A stretch of 64,000 nucleotides of DNA from Vreelandella titanicae BH1 (GTDB lineage Bacteria; Pseudomonadota; Gammaproteobacteria; Pseudomonadales; Halomonadaceae): NCBI RefSeq assembly GCF_000336575.1, contig NZ_AOPO01000001.1, positions 1 through 64,000 of the forward strand, given 5' to 3'. The notes under the pieces are model-generated. The model saw only the letters and a list, made by a program, of their open reading frames with translations, did no database searches and was not told the DNA's origin. Below are positions 51,779 through 60,328 of this stretch, piece by piece; position 1 is the stretch's first letter, and each line of letters opens with the position of its first letter. Both the position numbers and the translations under genes were made by a program.

Positions 51779-52111
51779 TCACCCTTGTTTGGCTGCTTTC
51801 TTTTTGGCGTGGTGAGCTTCCCAGGCCGCCATTTGCTCAGGCGTAGCGGGCGGCTGGTAAAGCTCCTTCCACTCGCTGTAAGGCATACCGTAAACGTACT
51901 CACGTGCCTCTTCGTAACTGAGGCTTTCATCCCGCGCTTCCGCGGCGCTAACCAGCCATTTCGATAAGCAGTTGCGGCAAAAGTCCGCCAGGATCATCAG
52001 GTCGATATTCTGGACATCTTTGTTATCGTCCAGATGCTGTAGCAAGCGGCGAAACGCGGCGGCTTCAAGCTCGGTGCGCGTGGTTGGGTCTAACTCATCA
52101 AACGCTGACAT
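51779..52111 (-). CDS. DUF1244 family protein
   Basis: A 110-residue soluble protein from the ATG at 52111 (GAGG upstream). The pattern AFRRLLQHLDDNKDVQNIDLMILADFCRNCLSKWLVSAAE followed by LSYEEAREYVYGMPYSEWKELYQ is the DUF1244 signature, including the paired cysteines in FCRNC. It ends in a Lys/Ala-rich helix (HHAKKKAAKQG). It directly precedes moaB and is probably co-transcribed. Function unknown. Confidence 0.9.
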   Translation of the reverse strand: MSAFDELDPTTRTELEAAAFRRLLQHLDDNKDVQNIDLMILADFCRNCLSKWLVSAAEARDESLSYEEAREYVYGMPYSEWKELYQPPATPEQMAAWEAHHAKKKAAKQG

Positions 52112-52169
52112 AACCGTTCCTCTCATACATGGCTTGGGTTATTTAATAACTTAAGGTGAAGCATAACAA

Positions 52170-52195
52170 AAGACACCGCCGAAAGGCGGTGTCTT
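52170..52195 (-). terminator. Strong terminator after formate dehydrogenase operon
   Basis: AAGACACCGCC (52170-52180) and GGCGGTGTCTT (52185-52195) form a perfect 11-bp stem with a 4-base loop. On the minus strand it is followed by TTTGTTATG, placing it just after the cytochrome b subunit gene. Confidence 0.85.
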
Positions 52196-52214
52196 AGCGA
52201 CCATTAAATGCTTA

Positions 52215-53315
52215 TTAACTGGTTCGCGTTGCCGACGGTTCACTGCTGCCGCCAGATGACTTGCGGGCCGCCACCTCTTGTTCCGATAGCGTTTGGTCTT
52301 TGACCTCTTCGTACCAAAGATTATGGTGCTCTTTGGCCCAGGTCTCATCCACATAGCCCGTGGTCATACCTTCTAGCGCGCCTTCGGTACCCAACGTGCC
52401 GATATAGATATGGCCGAGGGAAACCGCCGTAAGCCCCAATGCGCCCACTGCGTGGATAATATTGGCCCACTGCATGGTGTCACGGCCCTGGTCGAAGTTG
52501 GGGAAGTCGAGCACGAAGCCACTGGCAACCACTAAGATTCCCACCGTCGCTAACAGCCAGTACCAGGCTTTTTCACCACCGTTGGCAAAACCAGCATCCA
52601 CATGCTTTTTGCCAATCATACCGCCGCCTTTCTTGAACCATACCCAGTCGTGCTTTTTGGGAATATTGTCTTTGATCAAGCTGACCAGCAGGATCACCAG
52701 CAGAATGCCAAAGATCGGCCCCAGGTAGTTATGCAGCACTTTTGTCGCCGCAATCATCCAGGCCCAAATCCCATCGCCAAACAGTGGGCGGAACACGAAT
52801 TTACCGAACAGCAGCGTCATCCCGGTCAGCGCCAGAATGATAAACAGCGTTGCTACCGTCCAGTGCAGCGCGCGTTTCATCAGCGTCCAACGCAAAAGTA
52901 GACGCCCCGTGCGCGGCGCCTCAAGCTCTTTACGCCCGACAATGAAGTAGAACAGCGCGATCAGCGCCGCCATGCCAAATACCGCAATCAAACCAAACGG
53001 CGACACCCAGCGGTTGCGAATCTGCCGCCAGGTTTCACCGCTTGCATTGATCAAGCTGTAGTCGCTTTCATAACGCGAGTCACGGTAGTTAGGCCCGGTC
53101 TCTCCACTGCGTACCTGACGCCACTGGTCGGCGGTAATGCCGGGGGCAGCGGTGTTCATTTCACGGTCAGGATCCGCTTGAGCCAACGCCACTTGCGTGA
53201 AGCCGAGGCTAAGCACCAGAGCAAACGCCACCAACATAAAGCGCCAAATACCCAGGGCGAGCCCTTTACCTGAGCGTGGCACCCCACCGGATGCCTGTGC
53301 AGTCAACAGGTTCAT
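52215..53315 (-). CDS. fdhC: Formate dehydrogenase cytochrome b (gamma) subunit
   Basis: A 366-residue membrane protein. An N-terminal signal-like segment (FMLVAFALVLSLGFTQVALA) and a soluble stretch of about 70 residues precede a transmembrane helix (FGLIAVFGMAALIALFYFIVG). The gamma-subunit core follows: LMKRALHWTVATLFIILALTGMTLLFG, ATKVLHNYLGPIFGILLVILL, WYWLLATVGILVVASGFVLDF and NIIHAVGALGLTAVSLGHIYIGT. Histidines in RALHW, LHNYLG, IIHAVG and LGHIYI are the expected haem b ligands. It passes electrons from the FeS subunit to quinone. Last gene of the fdh operon. Confidence 0.92.
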   Translation of the reverse strand: MNLLTAQASGGVPRSGKGLALGIWRFMLVAFALVLSLGFTQVALAQADPDREMNTAAPGITADQWRQVRSGETGPNYRDSRYESDYSLINASGETWRQIRNRWVSPFGLIAVFGMAALIALFYFIVGRKELEAPRTGRLLLRWTLMKRALHWTVATLFIILALTGMTLLFGKFVFRPLFGDGIWAWMIAATKVLHNYLGPIFGILLVILLVSLIKDNIPKKHDWVWFKKGGGMIGKKHVDAGFANGGEKAWYWLLATVGILVVASGFVLDFPNFDQGRDTMQWANIIHAVGALGLTAVSLGHIYIGTLGTEGALEGMTTGYVDETWAKEHHNLWYEEVKDQTLSEQEVAARKSSGGSSEPSATRTS

Positions 53316-53326
53316 GACACGCCTCC

Positions 53327-53941
53327 TTACCCTTTATGGGCAGCATCATAGGCTAGGTTGTCGGCACTGGCCTGAGGGTTATTAGACCAGGCGCCATCTT
53401 TGTGCCCGCGATGGACAACACGCTGACGGAAGATATCGGCCACGTCTTGGGCATCACCGGCAAGCAGCGCTTTGGTGGAGCACATCTCAGCACACAGCGG
53501 CAGTTTACCTTCGGCAATACGGTTGGAACCGTACTTCTCGTACTCCTCTTCTTTGCTTTCGGCCGGGCCGCCCGCGCAGAAGGTACATTTGTCCATCTTG
53601 CCGCGCTCACCAAAGGCATCCTGCTGGGGAAACTGCGGGGCGCCAAACGGGCAGGCGTAGAGGCAGTAACCACAGCCGATGCAGAGGTCTTTGTCGTGCA
53701 GCACGATGCCGTCATCGGTTTTGTAGAAGCAGTCGGTGGGGCACACCGCCATGCAAGGGGCGTCGTCACAGTGCATGCAGGCGACGGAGATGGACATTTC
53801 ATCCGCTTCACCGTCGTTGAGCGTGACCACGCGACGGCGCTGAATGCCCCACTCGACATCGTTGGCATTTTTACAGGCGGTGACGCAGCCGTTGCACTCA
53901 ATGCAGCGTTCGGCGTCACACATAAATTTCATTTGAGCCAT
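53327..53941 (-). CDS. fdhB: Formate dehydrogenase iron-sulfur (beta) subunit
   Basis: A 204-residue four-cluster ferredoxin subunit. CDAERCIECNGCVTACKNAN, CMHCDDAPCMAVCPTDC, CIGCGYCLYACPFGAPQFP and CTFCAGG...LPLCAEMCSTKAL supply the cysteines for four 4Fe-4S clusters. It lacks the C-terminal membrane anchor of E. coli FdnH, which matches the shorter FDH3-type beta subunits. It lies 11 bases from the cytochrome b gene and 64 bases after the catalytic subunit, with a strong hairpin in that gap. Confidence 0.93.
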   Translation of the reverse strand: MAQMKFMCDAERCIECNGCVTACKNANDVEWGIQRRRVVTLNDGEADEMSISVACMHCDDAPCMAVCPTDCFYKTDDGIVLHDKDLCIGCGYCLYACPFGAPQFPQQDAFGERGKMDKCTFCAGGPAESKEEEYEKYGSNRIAEGKLPLCAEMCSTKALLAGDAQDVADIFRQRVVHRGHKDGAWSNNPQASADNLAYDAAHKG

Positions 53942-53957
53942 GGTGTTCTCCTCATGC

Positions 53958-53981
53958 CGGTGCGGGATGGCTCCCGCACCG
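53958..53981 (-). promoter_or_regulatory. Intercistronic hairpin between fdhA and fdhB
   Basis: CGGTGCGGG (53958-53966) and CCCGCACCG (53973-53981) form a perfect 9-bp GC-rich stem with a 6-base loop, with no T-run. It probably stabilises or processes the mRNA, or tunes subunit ratio. Confidence 0.6.
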
Positions 53982-54005
53982 CCGTGCTGTCAGGTCGGTC
54001 GAAGC

Positions 54006-56858
54006 TTAAGCCCGCTCAATGCGGCAGATGGTGCACTTGGTCTCTTGCATCAGTGTCACCGGGTCATAGCCGTAGGTGGTGGCGGTATTGGCCGCCTCAC
54101 CAATGATGTACGGATCAGACCCATCCGGGTAACGGTCACGCAGGCTTTCGCCCTGGAACATGCCGCCAAAGTGGAACGGCATAAACGCTACGTTACGATC
54201 GACGCGAGGAGTGACCAGGGCTTTGACCTTCACACGGCCCCCTTCTGCCCCTTCTACCCAAACATCGTCACCATCTTTGATGCTGAGGTCGTTGGCGTCC
54301 GCCGGGTTAATTTCGACAAACATCTCCTGCTGCAGCTCGGCAAGCCACGACATGGAGCGCGTCTCTTCACCGCCACCTTCATACTCAACCAGGCGCCCAG
54401 AGGTGAGAATCATTGGATACTCGCCAGTGTTGTCGCGATCCTGAATGGTTTTGTACATGGTCGGCAGGCGCATGATGGAGTCGAAGTCGTCCCAAGTAGG
54501 GAAGCGTTCAACCAAATCGCGACGCGTGGTGTAGAGCGGCTCACGGTGCTTCGGCACTTGGTCGGGGAAAGTCCAGACCACAGCGCGTGCCTTGGCGTTG
54601 CCGTAAGGCGCGCAGCCATGCTCAATGGTGACACGCTGGATACCGCCAGAGAGGTCGGTTTTCCAGTTTTTGCCTTCCGCCGCCTGTTTCTCTTCGGCGG
54701 TCAGGTCGTCCCACCAGCCTAGGTCTTTGAGCAGTTGGTCGTTGAACTCTGGATAGCCGTCGTCGATATCGCCACCTACCGGCGCTGAACCTTCCGCCAG
54801 AAGGTTGACGCCGTCACGCTCGATACCAAAACGGGCACGGAAGCCCATGCCACCTTCCATCACCGGCACGCTGGTGTCGTAAAGGTTAGGCGAGCCTGGG
54901 TGGCCGAACTCTGGCGTGCCCCAGCAGGGCCACGGCAAGCCGTAGTAATCACCGTCCGCCGGGCCGCCCTCTGCGCGCAGATTCTCGAAGCTGAACGTGT
55001 GCCAGTTTTTCTGGTGCTCTTTGAGGCGTTCGGGGCTTTGCCCGGTGTAACCGACCGTCCACATACCGCTGTTGATTTCGCGCAGAATGTCATCGATGAG
55101 CGGCTCGTCGCCGTTCATCTGGTAGTTCTTGACCAACTCATTACCGAAGCCCAGCTTACGAGCAAACAGGTACATGATTTCGTGGTCGGGCTTGGACTCA
55201 AACAGCGGCTCAATCACGCGGTCACGCCACTGAATCGAGCGGTTAGTCGCGGTGACACTGCCTGTGGTTTCGAACTGGGTGGCCGCTGGCAGCAGATACA
55301 CGCCGTCGCTGCGATCATGCATAACCGAAGCAACGGTAGGATAAGGGTCAACGATGACCATCATCTCAAGCTTCTGCATCGCTTTTTGCATCTCGACGCC
55401 GCGAGTCTGGGAGTTAACCGCGTGGCCCCAGTAGAACATTGCTTTCAGCGCGGTACGCTGGGAGATATTCTCGTCCTCTTCGAGCACGCCATCGACCCAG
55501 CGCGATACGGTAATACCGGCAGTGTACATGGGCTTACCATCGGCATACTCGGTATCGTCATAGCGGCCTTTAAGCCACTCGTAGTCGAGATCCCACACCT
55601 GCGCCCAGTGCTGCCAGGCACCTTCCGCCAAACCGTAGTAACCAGGCAATGAATCGCAGCCAAGGCCCAGGTCGGTCGCCCCCTGTACGTTATCATGGCC
55701 ACGCAGGATGTTAGCGCCGCCGCCCGCCACACCGATATTCCCCAGCGCCAGCTCAAGAATGCAGTAAGCGCGGGTATTGTTGTTGCCGGTGGTGTGCTGG
55801 GTGCCGCCCATACACCAGACCACACAGCCAGGCCGGTTGTCGGAGAGGCGTTTAGCGACATCGTACATCTCGGCTTCGGGGACACCGGTGACTTCTTCTA
55901 CAACGCTGGGCGGGAAGTTGGCGACTTCAGCGCGCACTTCATCCATACCGTAAACGCGCTGATTGATGTACTCGTTGTCTTCCCAGCCATTTTCAAAAAT
56001 GTGCCATAACAAGCCCCAAATATAGGCGACGTCCGAACCGGGACGTAGACGCACGTATTTGTTGGCCTTGGCGGCAGTACGGGTAAAGCGAGGGTCAGCG
56101 ACGATAATGTCGCAATTGTTGCGCTCTTTAGCGATCAGGATATGCTGCATCGCCACCGGGTGCGCTTCACTGGGGTTGGAGCCAATGAACAGAATCGCCT
56201 TGCTGTTATGCATGTCGTTGAGCGAGTTGGTCATCGCTCCATAACCCCAGGTATTCGCCACGCCGGCCACGGTGGTGGAGTGGCAGATACGCGCCTGGTG
56301 GTCGGTATTGTTGGTGCCCCACAGCGAGGCAAGCTTGCGCATTAAATACGCCTGCTCGTTGCTGAACTTAGCCGAGCCCAACCAGTAAACGCTGTCCGGG
56401 CCGTGCTCTTCGCGCAGCTCAAGCAGTTTGTCGCCAATCTCGTTAATGGCGTCATCCCAGCTCATACGCTCCCACTCACCCGCGACTAACTTCATTGGGT
56501 ACTTGAGACGCCGCGTGGAGTGGCCGTGCTGGCGCAGCGAAGCACCTTTCGCACAGTGCGCGCCACGGTTGATAGGGTGATCAAAAGCGGGTTCCTGCTT
56601 AGTCCAAATGCCCTCTTGAACTTCGGCATACACGCCACAACCTACTGAACAGTGGGAGCAGATGGTGCGTTTGGTCTCGACCGGCGAGTCCAGCACGGGG
56701 GTTTTATCGGCTGCTTCTGAGCGCTGCATCATGGGCGCACTCATAAAGCCAACGGCGGCCATACCGCCAGTGGCTGCACCGCTGCGTTTGAGGAACTGGC
56801 GACGGGAAATACCCAGCCCTGAGGCCTTGGGGGTGTCTGTTTTGCGAGTTAAGCGCAT
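54006..56858 (-). CDS. fdhA: Formate dehydrogenase catalytic (alpha) subunit, Mo/W-bis-PGD, Cys type
   Basis: A 950-residue enzyme oxidising formate to CO2. A twin-arginine signal ISRRQFLKRSGAATGG (about 17-32) sends it to the periplasm folded. The proximal 4Fe-4S cluster uses Cys67, 70, 74 and 102 (CSHCSVGC...HCAKG). The active-site ligand is Cys192 in QARICHSTTVAG, so selenocysteine is not used. Other cofactor motifs are LFIGSNPSEAHP, VVWCMGGTQHTTGNNN, and the C-terminal MILTSGRLVEYEGGGEETRS and VNPADANDL-like region (EINPADAND). Chaperone, small Tat protein and polyferredoxin genes lie upstream in the same operon. Confidence 0.95.
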   Translation of the reverse strand: MRLTRKTDTPKASGLGISRRQFLKRSGAATGGMAAVGFMSAPMMQRSEAADKTPVLDSPVETKRTICSHCSVGCGVYAEVQEGIWTKQEPAFDHPINRGAHCAKGASLRQHGHSTRRLKYPMKLVAGEWERMSWDDAINEIGDKLLELREEHGPDSVYWLGSAKFSNEQAYLMRKLASLWGTNNTDHQARICHSTTVAGVANTWGYGAMTNSLNDMHNSKAILFIGSNPSEAHPVAMQHILIAKERNNCDIIVADPRFTRTAAKANKYVRLRPGSDVAYIWGLLWHIFENGWEDNEYINQRVYGMDEVRAEVANFPPSVVEEVTGVPEAEMYDVAKRLSDNRPGCVVWCMGGTQHTTGNNNTRAYCILELALGNIGVAGGGANILRGHDNVQGATDLGLGCDSLPGYYGLAEGAWQHWAQVWDLDYEWLKGRYDDTEYADGKPMYTAGITVSRWVDGVLEEDENISQRTALKAMFYWGHAVNSQTRGVEMQKAMQKLEMMVIVDPYPTVASVMHDRSDGVYLLPAATQFETTGSVTATNRSIQWRDRVIEPLFESKPDHEIMYLFARKLGFGNELVKNYQMNGDEPLIDDILREINSGMWTVGYTGQSPERLKEHQKNWHTFSFENLRAEGGPADGDYYGLPWPCWGTPEFGHPGSPNLYDTSVPVMEGGMGFRARFGIERDGVNLLAEGSAPVGGDIDDGYPEFNDQLLKDLGWWDDLTAEEKQAAEGKNWKTDLSGGIQRVTIEHGCAPYGNAKARAVVWTFPDQVPKHREPLYTTRRDLVERFPTWDDFDSIMRLPTMYKTIQDRDNTGEYPMILTSGRLVEYEGGGEETRSMSWLAELQQEMFVEINPADANDLSIKDGDDVWVEGAEGGRVKVKALVTPRVDRNVAFMPFHFGGMFQGESLRDRYPDGSDPYIIGEAANTATTYGYDPVTLMQETKCTICRIERA

Positions 56859-56882
56859 GGCAAATCTCCTGGCATTCCGCCG

Positions 56883-57083
56883 TCAGTCACGCAGCGAGGC
56901 GTAATAAGCACGGACGTGATCAGTCTCACGGTAGTTAACCGTTGGTTTTTCGTTTTTCACCGGGGCAGTGTCAGCCTGTGCCAGAGTGACATGACCGACT
57001 GCCGCCGCGGCGCCAGCAGCGGCGGTTCCCAACCCAACGGTTTTCATAAACCGACGGCGCTCAGCGTTGTGTGACGGTTGCAT
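56883..57083 (-). CDS. Small twin-arginine signal protein of formate dehydrogenase operon (FdhX-like)
   Basis: This 66-residue protein, from the ATG at 57083 (GAGGAG upstream), has a Tat motif AERRRFMKTVGLGTAAAGAAAAVGHVTLAQA followed by only about 30 residues ending HVRAYYASLRD. Such short Tat proteins precede the alpha subunit in FDH3-type operons (for example Shewanella). They are thought to aid assembly or export; the mechanism is not established. It ends 24 bases before fdhA. Confidence 0.85.
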   Translation of the reverse strand: MQPSHNAERRRFMKTVGLGTAAAGAAAAVGHVTLAQADTAPVKNEKPTVNYRETDHVRAYYASLRD

Positions 57084-57149
57084 GGGTTTCTCCTCTTGCA
57101 TGCTTTTTTATGCGGGTCTTTTTTTGCTGTTTCTTTTATGAAGCCTGCG

Positions 57150-57764
57150 TTAAGGCTCAAGAATACGCACTGGCGTATGGCCCGCATCAACCCTCAAGCG
57201 AGCCTGTTCGCTCTCCATAAAAGCGCTACCCAACTGCCCCAACGCTGCATAGAAAGCGGTGTCTACCTGCCCCAGGTCGGCAAAACAGCTGGCCGCCCAG
57301 GGGGCTAAATGTTGGCTAAAGAAATAACCCTGTTCAGAGCTTTCGGCGTCGATCAGCATCGCCATCACTTCACACAGGGCAGCCAGATGATCTTCCGGAT
57401 CCCGGGTATGCTCACTGCGTTCAAAGCCAAGCACTTTTAGGTCTTGGCGCAGCGCCACCAGCGACGCCTCCATCAATTCGCCGTTGCGGTACCAGGAGGC
57501 GTAGGGCACCACCTCACCTTGAATCACACCGACCAAGTGGCGAAAGTGAGCTCGCTGCAGTCTCTCAGCATCCGCACCGTTGGCCGCTACCGCCAACGAC
57601 TGCCAGCACTCTGCCAGGCGGCTACCATCTTGCTCGATAGTTAGCTCAGCCAACCAGTCGAGTAGTTCTGGATCTGGCGCTTGGCGCAGTAGCGTGGCTA
57701 ACAGCCGGTAGATATCGGCGCGTAGCGCATCCGCTTCTTTGAGCGTGGGCAGTGCATCCGTCAT
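57150..57764 (-). CDS. TorD/DmsD-family molybdoenzyme chaperone
   Basis: This 204-residue all-helical protein (LRADIYRLLATLLRQAPDPELLDWLAEL, LQRAHFRHLVGVIQGEVVPYASWYRNGELMEASLVALRQDLKVLGFERS, DPEDHLAALCEVMAMLID) matches the TorD family, with the PYASWY and EPEDH-like signatures (here DPEDH). It would bind the Tat signal of the alpha subunit until cofactor insertion is complete. It begins 4 bases after the polyferredoxin stop, in the fdh operon. Confidence 0.9.
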   Translation of the reverse strand: MTDALPTLKEADALRADIYRLLATLLRQAPDPELLDWLAELTIEQDGSRLAECWQSLAVAANGADAERLQRAHFRHLVGVIQGEVVPYASWYRNGELMEASLVALRQDLKVLGFERSEHTRDPEDHLAALCEVMAMLIDAESSEQGYFFSQHLAPWAASCFADLGQVDTAFYAALGQLGSAFMESEQARLRVDAGHTPVRILEP

Positions 57765-57768
57765 CGGC

Positions 57769-59496
57769 TTATACCTTCAGTTGCGCGTCAGGGTCGCGAA
57801 TCATGGTTTTCCAGACATCTTTTACCCGGCAGTCTTCGCACATTTCCAGGCGGATCATCGCCTCGCCGGCGAAGTAGGGGTGGTTAGCCAACTTCTGTTT
57901 AATAGTAGCGACCGTGCTGACAGTGGCAAACGGCTTACCGCAGTTGATGCACTCAAAGGCCGCTTCTTCGTGGCAGATGTGGCGCGTTTCGCGGGCATTG
58001 GATGCCAGGAAGCCGGGCATCAGAGTAATCGCATTTTCCGGGCAAGCCTGCTCACACAAACCACACTGCACACAGTCCGCTTCAAGAAAGCTCAGCGCGG
58101 GCGTTTTGCCGCCTGATTTTAATGCCGGGGTCGGGCAGTTGCTGACACAGGCGTGGCACAGCGTGCAGGCATCGCTATCGACTTGAATGGCGCCGTAGGC
58201 AGCGCCTGCCGGCACGGCAGCACGCTCGCCGCTGGGGCTACCCAATTCGGCCAACCGTGCGAGCACACGATTCAAACGCGCACGCTTTTCTGGCTCGGGC
58301 AGGCTTAGCGGTGACTCTGTCAACGGCGTGAGTGCCGGTAGCGCATCCCGGCCTGCATCATCGGCTATCTCGATCAGCTTTACGCGAGCACGATCATGGC
58401 CTAAGGCGTCCAACAGGGCATGCGCTTGAGCGAGCTGATCGGTCAAAAAGGCACTTAAGCGGGCGGGCATATTGGGGTGCAGTTGGATACGCACTTCGGC
58501 GGCACCAGCGGCCAGAGCGGTTAGCCACTGGTCATGGCCCGCTGCGCCCAGCTCTTCTAGCGGTGCGTCGATGATATGACCTGCGGTGACTACACCCGCT
58601 GCGCGCTCAGCATCTTGGGAATCATGGGTAATAAAACGCAGCACCGGGGCTTGGCCACCCGCTTCGCGGTAGGCGCCCAGCCAAGCAGAGAGCGTATCCT
58701 GCTGGCGGCGCGTTTCCGGTAGGCGAAATTCGATAGCGCCAGTGGGGCAAGCGCTGGTGCAACTTCCCACGCCTTGGCAGAGAAAGGGATCAATCTCGAT
58801 GTGAGATTCAATCCGCCCCTGAATGCTGGAGATGGCATCCGCGGGGCAAACATCCAAACAGCGGGTACAGCCAATGTTGCCGCTGGTGGAGTGGGCACAT
58901 AAATCGCTATTGACCTGAAAATAACGCGGCTTGTCGAATTCGCCCACCAGTCCCACAAAATCGTCGAGGATGTCGTTGCGCTGCTCGACGTGCTGCCACT
59001 GCATTACCACATAGCCAGGCGGTGGTAATTCCACCGGTAGGCAAGGAGTGGCATTTAAATCCAGGACTAGATCAAACGCCTCTCGCTCGATCAGCGCACG
59101 GGCAAGATCAAGCGGCTCATCGCCATCAAGCAGCGTTTTGAACATGCCCAGATGGCCGCTAATGCGCAGCTTTTCTACCTGGGCACGGGTTAGCGCCTGG
59201 GTGGTGAGGATCTCGGTGGCAGCGAGCAAGTCGCTATCGCTTACCCCGTCGTCAACATCTGCGGCGTTGGGCGCGGTGAAAACCAGCGTCAATGAAGCCA
59301 AACCACGCCCTTGCAGAATACGCGCGGCTTGTCGGGTATCGCGCTCACTGCCGAGCAGCAGCGCATGACCACGGCTGTGATAGGTCACATTGGCAGGCGT
59401 TAGGTTAGCGGGCCACGAGATACGCTGGCGTACCGTCTCCCGAGCCTCGGCATTGCGCTGGTCGTCTAGCGACGCCAGTTGGATTCGTTGATTCAT
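57769..59496 (-). CDS. 4Fe-4S polyferredoxin of formate dehydrogenase locus
   Basis: This 575-residue cytoplasmic protein has several FeS motifs. C-terminal to a 190-residue unique region are CAHSTSGNIGCTRCLDVCP and CQGVGSCTSACP. A middle NAD/flavin-free region follows, then CTLCHACVSNCP, CVQCGLCEQACP and a tail with CINCGKP and CEDCRVKD pairs. Proteins of this design accompany FDH3 operons between DUF3306 and TorD genes and are thought to help maturation or deliver electrons. First gene after a 199-base regulatory gap holding a palindrome. Confidence 0.85.
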   Translation of the reverse strand: MNQRIQLASLDDQRNAEARETVRQRISWPANLTPANVTYHSRGHALLLGSERDTRQAARILQGRGLASLTLVFTAPNAADVDDGVSDSDLLAATEILTTQALTRAQVEKLRISGHLGMFKTLLDGDEPLDLARALIEREAFDLVLDLNATPCLPVELPPPGYVVMQWQHVEQRNDILDDFVGLVGEFDKPRYFQVNSDLCAHSTSGNIGCTRCLDVCPADAISSIQGRIESHIEIDPFLCQGVGSCTSACPTGAIEFRLPETRRQQDTLSAWLGAYREAGGQAPVLRFITHDSQDAERAAGVVTAGHIIDAPLEELGAAGHDQWLTALAAGAAEVRIQLHPNMPARLSAFLTDQLAQAHALLDALGHDRARVKLIEIADDAGRDALPALTPLTESPLSLPEPEKRARLNRVLARLAELGSPSGERAAVPAGAAYGAIQVDSDACTLCHACVSNCPTPALKSGGKTPALSFLEADCVQCGLCEQACPENAITLMPGFLASNARETRHICHEEAAFECINCGKPFATVSTVATIKQKLANHPYFAGEAMIRLEMCEDCRVKDVWKTMIRDPDAQLKV

Positions 59497-59593
59497 GCGC
59501 TCTCACGGTCAGTGAATAATTCTTATTATAATTTTGAGTTATACTATCTAACTATTGTGGCATAACAATGCATAGAAGCTAAGTTCAGCCTAT

Positions 59594-59613
59594 GGCGAAA
59601 TACGTATTTTGCC
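59594..59613. promoter_or_regulatory. 20-bp palindrome upstream of fdh operon
   Basis: GGCGAAATACGTATTTTGCC has a perfect 12-bp core AAATACGTATTT and matching GGC/GCC ends with one mismatched pair. It sits 98-117 bases upstream of the polyferredoxin start in the AT-rich gap 59497-59695, a good place for an operator. It does not match the FNR or ModE consensus I know. Confidence 0.55.
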
Positions 59614-59695
59614 AAATTAATTACCGTCAACGCTGCCAACGCTGGCGACTGTTAACACACCCAATAATTTGATTTTTATAATTTTATCACTAATC

Positions 59696-60328
59696 TCATG
59701 TTTTCGTCTTAGTATCAGATAAATAATCAGACTGGTCGTCTAGTAAGGTGTTTTCTACAGTTTTGACACCATCATCGCGAGGTGTTGAGGAGTCGTCCTC
59801 TAGCGCGACCGGTTTCTCACTTGTTTGCTCGTTCTCTGCCAACTCTTTTGGGGACTCGGGCTCGTCTAGCGACTTATCAACCGCCTCTTCCACTTTATGC
59901 GTCCAGCGGCGCAGTTTGCTGGCGAGCTCGGAGTCCATGGGCTTTAACAGCTGATTGTAGTCGGCATCATAGTCATCCAGGCCGTCGCGAACGTTGTAGT
60001 TGCCGGTGGCCCACAGGCGTTTCAAAGCACGCCGCCGCAGGGCTCCGCTTACTCCTGGCACCATAAAGGCGCTGAAGTCGCTGCCCGCTTCCAGCGTTTC
60101 AGGGTCGGGCAAGGTGTGGTCTAAGCTGCCGGGCTTAGGTGCTGGTTCTGAAGGCGATTGTTCTGCAGGAGACTGTTCTAGTGATGCCTGCTCTGGCGCT
60201 TCCTGCGCGGCATCAGGTGAAATATCCGATTTGGCCGCCAGTTCCTCAACGGGCTCTGTAACCGGCGGCGCATCTTGCTCTTGGGGAACGTTGCGTTTTA
60301 GGCGCGACCAGCGCTCTAGGCGGCTCAT
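59696..60328 (-). CDS. DUF3306 protein of formate dehydrogenase locus
   Basis: This 210-residue soluble protein starts MSRLERWSRLKR, the DUF3306 start motif. A Pro/Glu/Ser-rich spacer follows, then the conserved DFSAFMVPGVSGALRRRALKRLWATGNYNVRDGLDDYDADY core and a charged, Glu/Asp/Ser-rich tail. Its start overlaps the DUF3305 stop. The DUF3305-DUF3306 pair regularly accompanies membrane formate dehydrogenases with polyferredoxin and TorD genes; its molecular role is unknown. Confidence 0.9.
   Translation of the reverse strand: MSRLERWSRLKRNVPQEQDAPPVTEPVEELAAKSDISPDAAQEAPEQASLEQSPAEQSPSEPAPKPGSLDHTLPDPETLEAGSDFSAFMVPGVSGALRRRALKRLWATGNYNVRDGLDDYDADYNQLLKPMDSELASKLRRWTHKVEEAVDKSLDEPESPKELAENEQTSEKPVALEDDSSTPRDDGVKTVENTLLDDQSDYLSDTKTKT

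Noticed and set aside
53402..54106. 234-residue open frame on the plus strand
   Set aside because: It lies opposite the well-supported fdhB/fdhA genes; composition follows the antisense of those codons and no family features are seen.
54900..55652. 250-residue open frame on the plus strand
   Set aside because: Antisense shadow of the formate dehydrogenase alpha gene, caused by high GC codon bias.
56280..56300. Selenocysteine in formate dehydrogenase alpha
   Set aside because: The active-site codon reads cysteine (Cys192 in QARICHSTT); no in-frame TGA.
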